Notes under the pieces: generated by a model
What the model was told of the DNA's origin: nothing
Database searches by the model: none
What the model saw: only the letters and a program-made list of their open reading frames with translations
Shown: in pieces, positions 7,073-10,634 of the stretch
Position numbering within the stretch: the first letter of the stretch is position 1
Layout: each line of letters begins with the position of its first letter
Source of the DNA: Planctomicrobium sp.
GTDB lineage: Bacteria; Planctomycetota; Planctomycetia; Planctomycetales; Planctomycetaceae
Assembly (NCBI GenBank): GCA_029259835.1
Contig: JAJDEL010000414.1
Coordinates: 1 to 10,634, forward strand
Reading direction: 5' to 3'
Length of the DNA: 10,634 nt
Position numbers and translations under genes: made by a program

Positions 7073-8745
7073 ACGGCGGCACCTTTCACGGCGTTCTCAA
7101 ATTCATTCGTCCGTTTTGCCCGGTGGTAAACGTATTTCAGTTTTTCCTCGCTATCCGCTGGCGTGACAAAACTGATAATGACAATCAATGTGGCTGTCAC
7201 CAGGAATGCCCAAACCGAGAAGTACAGGAAGGGTTCCTCCACACGGAAGAGTGGTTCCCAACCGATGAGAGTGTAGATGACTTCTTGATTCAATGTGTAG
7301 AGCGAAATCGACGTTGCGATGCCGCAGAGCAGTGCAATGAACGCCGCCGTGCCTGTCGCTCGCTTCCAGAGGAACCCAAACAGCAGTACCGCAAACGCAG
7401 GCCCCTGAAAGAATGCCATTAAGGTTTGGAAGATTGCGTAGACTCCGGACTTTTCGTTCATCAGCGTCAGCAGAAATGCGAAGATGACCGCCCACACGAC
7501 TAACGCCATAGTCGTCACACGACCGACCGTGAGGAGGCGTTCTTCTGAGACATCTTTGTCGATAAATCGTTTGTAGAAATCGTTCGAAACAATCGTCGCT
7601 GCCGAGTTCAGGTAGGAATCGACGCTAGACATTAGCGCTGCCAGGAACGCCGCGACAAACAGTCCACGTATCCCCACGGGAAGCAACTTGTTCACGAGGG
7701 CAGGGATTGCGACATCGCCGCTTTCCAAATCGGGCAGAAGAGCGAGCGCAATCAGACCTGGAACGGCAACGATGATCGGGATGATGTTTTTCAGAACCGC
7801 TCCCCAGATGTAGGACGCCTTCGCTTCGAAGTCGCTTTTCGCCCCGAGGGATCGTTGGACGATTGCCTGATTTCCGATCCAGTAAGCTGGACTCAGAATG
7901 AGTGCCAGGCCGAAGAAGATTCCTGGCCAGGGGAACGGCGACTTTGTATCAGCAGGGAGAATGAGAGAGGTATGCTCAAGCGGGCGGTCGCTGTTGGCCT
8001 TACTGTTGGTTTCGCTGGAGACTTCATTCGGTGGGGATTCGGCCTTGGCAACTTCAACTGCGGCGGCAGTTTGTCGGGCTTCTGCTTCGGCAAGACGAGC
8101 CTTGAGTTCATCGATCCCGCCAACTTCCATGATCCCCAGCACCAGCACTAGGAGGCAACCTGCGATCATGACAGTGCACTGGATCATGTCCGTGTAAACC
8201 ACAGCGGCTAAACCACCTACGCAGGTGTAGACCCCGACGAGAACGGCGGTCACCAAAATGCAAACAGGTTGATTCCAGCCGAAAACTTCCGACATCATCT
8301 TCGCCGAGGCAAGCAGCATGATTCCGAGGTTGCAGGCCATAAACAGCAGCCAGCAAACCGCCATCACTGTGCGAACTCCGGCGTTGTATCTGCGCTCCAG
8401 GTACTCCGGGATCGTGTAAACACCGGTCCGGTAAAAGAATGGGATGAAGATGAATGCTCCGACGATCATCGCCGGGATACAGCCGATCCATTCGAAATTC
8501 GCGACTGCCAACCCATGCGAATAAGCCGCCCCACCAACGCCAATGATGTCAGTGCCGCCAATATCGGTCGCAACGAGCGACATTCCAATCGCCCACCAGG
8601 GAAGTCGGCGTCCACCGAGGAAGAAGTCTGATCCGGTTTTGACCCTCCTTCCAATTGCAATTCCGATCCCAATCGTGATCGCAAGATAGATGAAAATGAC
8701 GATATAATCAGGCGAAGTCAGATGATTGTTAGCAGCAAGCAACAA
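7069..8745 (-). CDS. Sodium/solute symporter (SSS family, SGLT-like)
   Basis: This encodes 558 residues with many hydrophobic segments across the whole length, as expected for a LeuT-fold sodium symporter of the inner membrane. The start is a TTG at 8745 with AAGGA eight bases upstream; no ATG or GTG start with a ribosome site lies upstream in frame. Visible family features are SDFFLGGRRLPWWAIGMSLVATDIGG (residues 39-64), TIPEYLERRY (111-120), GGLAAVVYTDMIQ (177-189), YWIGNQAIVQRSLGAKS (288-304) and AALMSSVDSYLNSAATIVSNDFYKRF (369-394). In the last, Ala370, Ser373 and Ser374 match the Na2 sodium site of the Vibrio sugar symporter. The NQAIVQRxLGAKS segment is typical of the SGLT-like branch; sugar, sialic acid or another small solute are all possible. 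Residues about 208-270 form an unusually long hydrophilic insert rich in Ala, Glu and Ser. First gene of the cluster, so its product probably supplies the substrate for the downstream enzymes. Confidence 0.92.
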   Translation of the reverse strand: MLLAANNHLTSPDYIVIFIYLAITIGIGIAIGRRVKTGSDFFLGGRRLPWWAIGMSLVATDIGGTDIIGVGGAAYSHGLAVANFEWIGCIPAMIVGAFIFIPFFYRTGVYTIPEYLERRYNAGVRTVMAVCWLLFMACNLGIMLLASAKMMSEVFGWNQPVCILVTAVLVGVYTCVGGLAAVVYTDMIQCTVMIAGCLLVLVLGIMEVGGIDELKARLAEAEARQTAAAVEVAKAESPPNEVSSETNSKANSDRPLEHTSLILPADTKSPFPWPGIFFGLALILSPAYWIGNQAIVQRSLGAKSDFEAKASYIWGAVLKNIIPIIVAVPGLIALALLPDLESGDVAIPALVNKLLPVGIRGLFVAAFLAALMSSVDSYLNSAATIVSNDFYKRFIDKDVSEERLLTVGRVTTMALVVWAVIFAFLLTLMNEKSGVYAIFQTLMAFFQGPAFAVLLFGFLWKRATGTAAFIALLCGIATSISLYTLNQEVIYTLIGWEPLFRVEEPFLYFSVWAFLVTATLIVIISFVTPADSEEKLKYVYHRAKRTNEFENAVKGAAV

Positions 8746-9158
8746 AGAACAAATCCTTACGACAAGGGCAAGCAGGGATGACTGGGTCGCTTGCCAGTCT
8801 ACGCTACGCCGCGTCGAGTCTTCAATCGTATCGGTGCGTCCTTGAATGATCCGGGGAGCATTCGCTTCACCAGGAGTATGAGCCAGTTTTAGCTCGTCGA
8901 TTAATCAAATGCGTTCGCTGCTGTGTCGTATCGATTTGTTCTGTTCCTTAATGAATTCTTTTTCGCATGGTGATTCCGTAAGTTGAGAAATCTTGGAGTC
9001 GGTTCATAAATTTCAAGCCTGATAAAAAATACGCTGGATTTCTTTTGATACATGAACGAAGTAATAGGGTCTCCCCACATAAATCAAGTGGCACATCGGC
9101 GAAGATGTCCGACAACTCAGCAAAATTCCGGAATCTGTCTCCAATCGAAAAATTTTTG
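8746..9158. other. Divergent intergenic region, symporter side
   Basis: No gene is supported in this stretch; a 68-codon frame opening with TTG at 9045 lacks a ribosome site. The minus-strand promoter of the symporter cluster must lie here, but I find no pair of -35 and -10 boxes that I would defend. GACTGG (8780-8785) and CCAGTC (8794-8799) can form a 6-bp hairpin with an eight-base loop in the symporter leader. Bases 9124-9157 hold an ATTCCGGAAT palindrome and an A/T tract, discussed with the promoter to the right. Confidence 0.5.
8754..8758 (-). promoter_or_regulatory. Ribosome-binding site supporting the symporter TTG start
   Basis: AAGGA on the minus strand lies eight bases before the TTG at 8745. 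A second TTG follows immediately at 8742, eleven bases from the site, so the first is preferred. Confidence 0.6.
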
Positions 9159-9176
9159 TTGACATTCCGGCGGAAT
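9125..9176. promoter_or_regulatory. Two ATTCCG/CGGAAT inverted repeats, possible operator
   Basis: ATTCCGGAAT (9125-9134) is a perfect palindrome. ATTCCG-G-CGGAAT (9164-9176) is the same pair of half-sites with one extra central base plus extended arms. Their starts are 39 bases apart, a little under four helical turns. The second copy begins at the last base of the TTGACA box and fills most of the promoter spacer, where a bound repressor would block polymerase. The regulator is unknown. Confidence 0.4.
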
Positions 9177-9186
9177 ACGAGAGAAT
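9148..9186 (+). promoter_or_regulatory. Candidate sigma-70-type promoter
   Basis: A consensus TTGACA (9159-9164) is followed after 16 bases by GAGAAT (9181-9186), which matches four of six positions of TATAAT. The tract AAAAATTTTT (9148-9157) directly upstream resembles an UP element. If used, transcription would start near 9193 and give the downstream gene a leader of roughly 355 bases. Planctomycete promoter consensus is not well defined, so confidence is modest. Confidence 0.4.
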
Positions 9187-9348
9187 CGGCACTGATCGAT
9201 GTGAGTCCATCCTTGAACCCCTTTGATGTCCCGCCGCCGTCTTATTGCTAACGAATGATTCGAAGTTCCAGACGCGCAGTTCGCTGAATTTCAGGGACAA
9301 CAAAAAGAAATATGGAAATTGGGTAAAAGGTTTGTACAGAGTTGGGTT

Positions 9349-9502
9349 CTCACAAGGTGAGGTTTTCTCGCTTTCCGGTCGCCGTTCTGCACGTTTTTGA
9401 ACGGAATAGGGGTATGTCCGAAGATTTACGGACGAAGTTGCGGAGTGAATCGACGAAGTTTCGATTCAGAGTTACAGAGTGAACTGGTGAGGTGTCAGTT
9501 CA
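9349..9502 (+). promoter_or_regulatory. Structured leader: run of five short hairpins before the acidic orphan gene
   Basis: Five perfect hairpins follow one another: CTCAC/GTGAG (9349-9353 with 9357-9361), CCGTTC/GAACGG (9382-9387 with 9399-9404), GTCCG/CGGAC (9416-9420 with 9429-9433), TGAATCGA/TCGATTCA (9446-9453 with 9461-9468) and TGAACTG/CAGTTCA (9480-9486 with 9496-9502). The last two share AGTGAA at the 5' side (9443 and 9477, 34 bases apart) but have different, self-compensating stems. GACGAAGTT also occurs twice, 21 bases apart (9431 and 9452). The run ends about 30 bases before the ribosome site, as expected of a regulatory leader RNA. No known riboswitch is recognised. Confidence 0.45.
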
Positions 9503-9534
9503 ACACATGCGGTTTCAAAATATTAAAACATGAG

Positions 9535-9541
9535 AGGGGAG
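9535..9541 (+). promoter_or_regulatory. Ribosome-binding site that sets the acidic orphan start
   Basis: AGGGGAG lies eight bases before the ATG at 9550. It argues against the longer in-frame version starting with TTG at 9397, which would run through the hairpin array. Confidence 0.8.
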
Positions 9542-9549
9542 AACGTTCC

Positions 9550-9870
9550 ATGGAGTTTTCCTTTGAAGTTGACCCTAGCGTCGACGTTGCAATTGGTACT
9601 GAATTCGTCATCGAACGCGTCGAATCGTTTGAGGACGGCGACGAGCACTTTGACATCACAGGCTACGATCCACTGACGCCCACTGGATCAAAACCTGGCT
9701 CGGAAGATAAAGTCAAGATGTTGGCGGCTCGTTATTCCGCTGGAGTTCCCTTGTGGCACGACAGCGACTGCTACGACCACGGTCCTGCTGGGAGCGCTGC
9801 CGCTGCCTTGTTTGGTGCAGATGGCTCCGACGAAGCGGAAGATCTGGATGAAACAGAGGTTGTGAGCTAG
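9550..9870 (+). CDS. Acidic 106-residue protein of unknown function
   Basis: The ATG at 9550 has AGGGGAG eight bases upstream. The protein has no signal peptide or membrane segment, so it should be cytoplasmic. The N-terminal half (residues 1-40) alternates hydrophobic and acidic residues (FSFEVDPSVDVAIG, FVIERVESF), as for a small beta domain. A Pro/Gly linker (TPTGSKPGS, 44-51) leads to the likely signature, KVKMLAARYSAGVPLWHDSDCYDHGP (54-79), with an amphipathic helix and a cluster of Trp, two His, Cys and Asp that could bind a metal. The tail (89-106) is almost all acidic. I have an impression that LAARY-x-AG-x-PLWH motifs recur in small planctomycete proteins, but cannot confirm it. The gene stands alone between a structured leader and its own terminator, so it is regulated independently. 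No function assigned. Confidence 0.75.
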   Translation: MEFSFEVDPSVDVAIGTEFVIERVESFEDGDEHFDITGYDPLTPTGSKPGSEDKVKMLAARYSAGVPLWHDSDCYDHGPAGSAAAALFGADGSDEAEDLDETEVVS

Positions 9871-9901
9871 TAAAATCCTTGGAAATTGTTGATTTGCGAT
9901 G

Positions 9902-9942
9902 AAAAGCCGGACTCCCATTTCATTTTCGGGTGTCCGGCTTTT
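9902..9942 (+). terminator. Intrinsic terminator after the acidic orphan gene
   Basis: AAAAGCCGGAC (9902-9912) pairs perfectly with GTCCGGCTTTT (9932-9942). A T-T mismatch then separates a further CCC/GGG stem (9914-9916 with 9928-9930) and an 11-base loop. The T-run forms the 3' end of the stem. It starts 31 bases after the stop codon and isolates this transcript from hisH. Confidence 0.85.
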
Positions 9943-10079
9943 ATATTGGTTCTTGTGTTGATGCAGTGCAGTGGCCTCCCTGTCACCAGAGTAGTGACGA
10001 ATCGATTCGGCATTCTGCATTCAAGGAAGGTAGGCGGGAGCTGTCCTATTCCGAAACCTACAAAGGAAAAGACAACAGA

Positions 10080-10634
10080 ATGATCGGCATTATTGATTAC
10101 GGAATGGGCAATCTGCGAAGTGTGCAGAAAGCGATGGAACACCTCGAAGTCGAGGCACGTATTGTTCAATCACCCACGGAACTCAAAGATGTTGAGGGTG
10201 TCATTTTACCTGGTGTGGGTGCCTTTCGAGATGCGATCTCAGAACTACAGCGGCACGACTTCGTGACGGCGATTCGTGATACCGTCGAATCCGGGAAACC
10301 ATTCTTGGGGATCTGCCTCGGGCTGCAACTGCTCTTCGAGACAAGCTACGAAGATGGTACCTACGAAGGATTGGGTATTCTGGAAGGCGATGTCGTACGG
10401 TTTGAACCTGAGCCAGAGATCAAAATCCCACACATGGGGTGGAACGCGCTGAAGATCGAGCAAGAGGAATCGCCTTTGTTCGACGGACTGTCCACCGGTG
10501 ACTACGTCTATTTTGTTCACAGCTATTTCGTTCGCCCTCAGGATGAAAGCGTGATCGCCGCGACCACTCGACATGGTAGCCAGTCGTTCGTCTCTGCGAT
10601 TGCATCAGGAAACCTCTATGCGACGCAGTTTCAC
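10080..10634 (+). CDS. hisH: Imidazole glycerol phosphate synthase, glutaminase subunit HisH (3' end outside window)
   Basis: HisH is a class I glutamine amidotransferase. It releases ammonia from glutamine and passes it to HisF, which makes imidazole glycerol phosphate and AICAR in histidine biosynthesis. The ATG at 10080 gives the family N-terminus MIGIIDYGMGNLRSVQKA; AAAGGA lies 12 bases upstream, a rather long spacing. Visible landmarks are ILPGVGAF (42-49), the nucleophile Cys79 in PFLGICLGLQLLFE, IPHMGWN (116-122) and YFVHSYFV (144-151). The final residues are ATQFH, where His185 is the catalytic histidine of the FHPEKS motif, so the window stops exactly there and about 20-25 residues are missing. 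The reading frame is intact throughout. No other his gene is visible upstream; hisA or hisF may follow. Confidence 0.95.
   Translation, partial: MIGIIDYGMGNLRSVQKAMEHLEVEARIVQSPTELKDVEGVILPGVGAFRDAISELQRHDFVTAIRDTVESGKPFLGICLGLQLLFETSYEDGTYEGLGILEGDVVRFEPEPEIKIPHMGWNALKIEQEESPLFDGLSTGDYVYFVHSYFVRPQDESVIAATTRHGSQSFVSAIASGNLYATQFH

Noticed and set aside
9045..9251. 68-codon frame in the divergent intergenic region
   Set aside because: It opens with TTG without a ribosome site, has no recognisable composition, and runs across the palindromes and promoter candidate.
9416..9502. Regularly spaced repeats considered as a CRISPR array
   Set aside because: Only short shared words (AGTGAA, GACGAAGTT) at unequal spacing and no constant repeat of CRISPR length; hairpins explain the pattern.
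9397..9549. Longer version of the acidic orphan protein
   Set aside because: The extension starts at a TTG without a ribosome site and translates the hairpin array; AGGGGAG before 9550 points to the shorter form.
9998..10009. CGAATCGATTCG palindrome upstream of hisH
   Set aside because: Single copy, built around a common ATCGAT core, with no nearby promoter boxes; likely chance.
9886..10083. 65-codon frame between the acidic orphan gene and hisH
   Set aside because: It runs through the terminator stem and overlaps the hisH start; the hydrophobic look comes from the T-rich terminator.
1..10634. tRNA, rRNA, insertion sequences, attachment sites
   Set aside because: I looked for cloverleaf arms, terminal inverted repeats with a transposase, and flanking direct repeats on both strands and saw none.

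Overview
The window looks like chromosomal DNA from a planctomycete, probably of the Planctomycetaceae type. Base composition is moderate and genes are spaced loosely, with leaders of several hundred bases. One gene encodes a large secreted beta-helix protein carried by an inverse-autotransporter-like barrel, so the cell is diderm. The assignment to phylum is inference from gene style; nothing in the window proves it.

Layout, left to right. Bases 3-374 (+) are the 3' end of a small membrane protein gene cut by the window edge. Bases 375-810 hold no gene but include a strong 12-bp hairpin at 678-708. Bases 811-3312 (+) encode an 833-residue surface protein: signal peptide, inverse-autotransporter-type barrel, then a very Asp-rich right-handed beta-helix with tandem 56-residue units. 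A symmetric terminator at 3338-3367 separates it from a convergent minus-strand cluster.

The minus-strand cluster is transcribed from 8745 down to 3407. In order it encodes a sodium/solute symporter of the SGLT type, a 77-residue two-helix membrane protein (ATGA overlap), a metal-dependent amidohydrolase with an intact metal site, a second amidohydrolase-fold protein in which every recognisable metal ligand is replaced (TTGA overlap), and an exported gamma-glutamyltransferase. The overlaps suggest translational coupling. A reasonable inference is uptake and hydrolysis of a small amide or peptide-like solute: the gamma-glutamyltransferase acts outside the inner membrane, the symporter imports, and the amidohydrolase pair acts in the cytoplasm. 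The substrate cannot be read from the sequence.

Bases 8746-9549 are a long divergent intergenic region. On its right side, in order, are two ATTCCG/CGGAAT inverted repeats, an A/T tract with a consensus TTGACA box, and a run of five short hairpins. These lead to a good ribosome-binding site and a 106-residue acidic orphan protein (9550-9870), which is followed by a clear terminator. The window ends inside hisH (10080 onward), the glutaminase subunit of imidazole glycerol phosphate synthase, truncated exactly at its catalytic histidine.

The items most worth a second look are the intact/degenerate amidohydrolase pair coupled to a symporter with a small membrane partner, the Asp-rich inverse autotransporter with its alternating 27/29-residue coils, and the structured leader of the acidic orphan gene.
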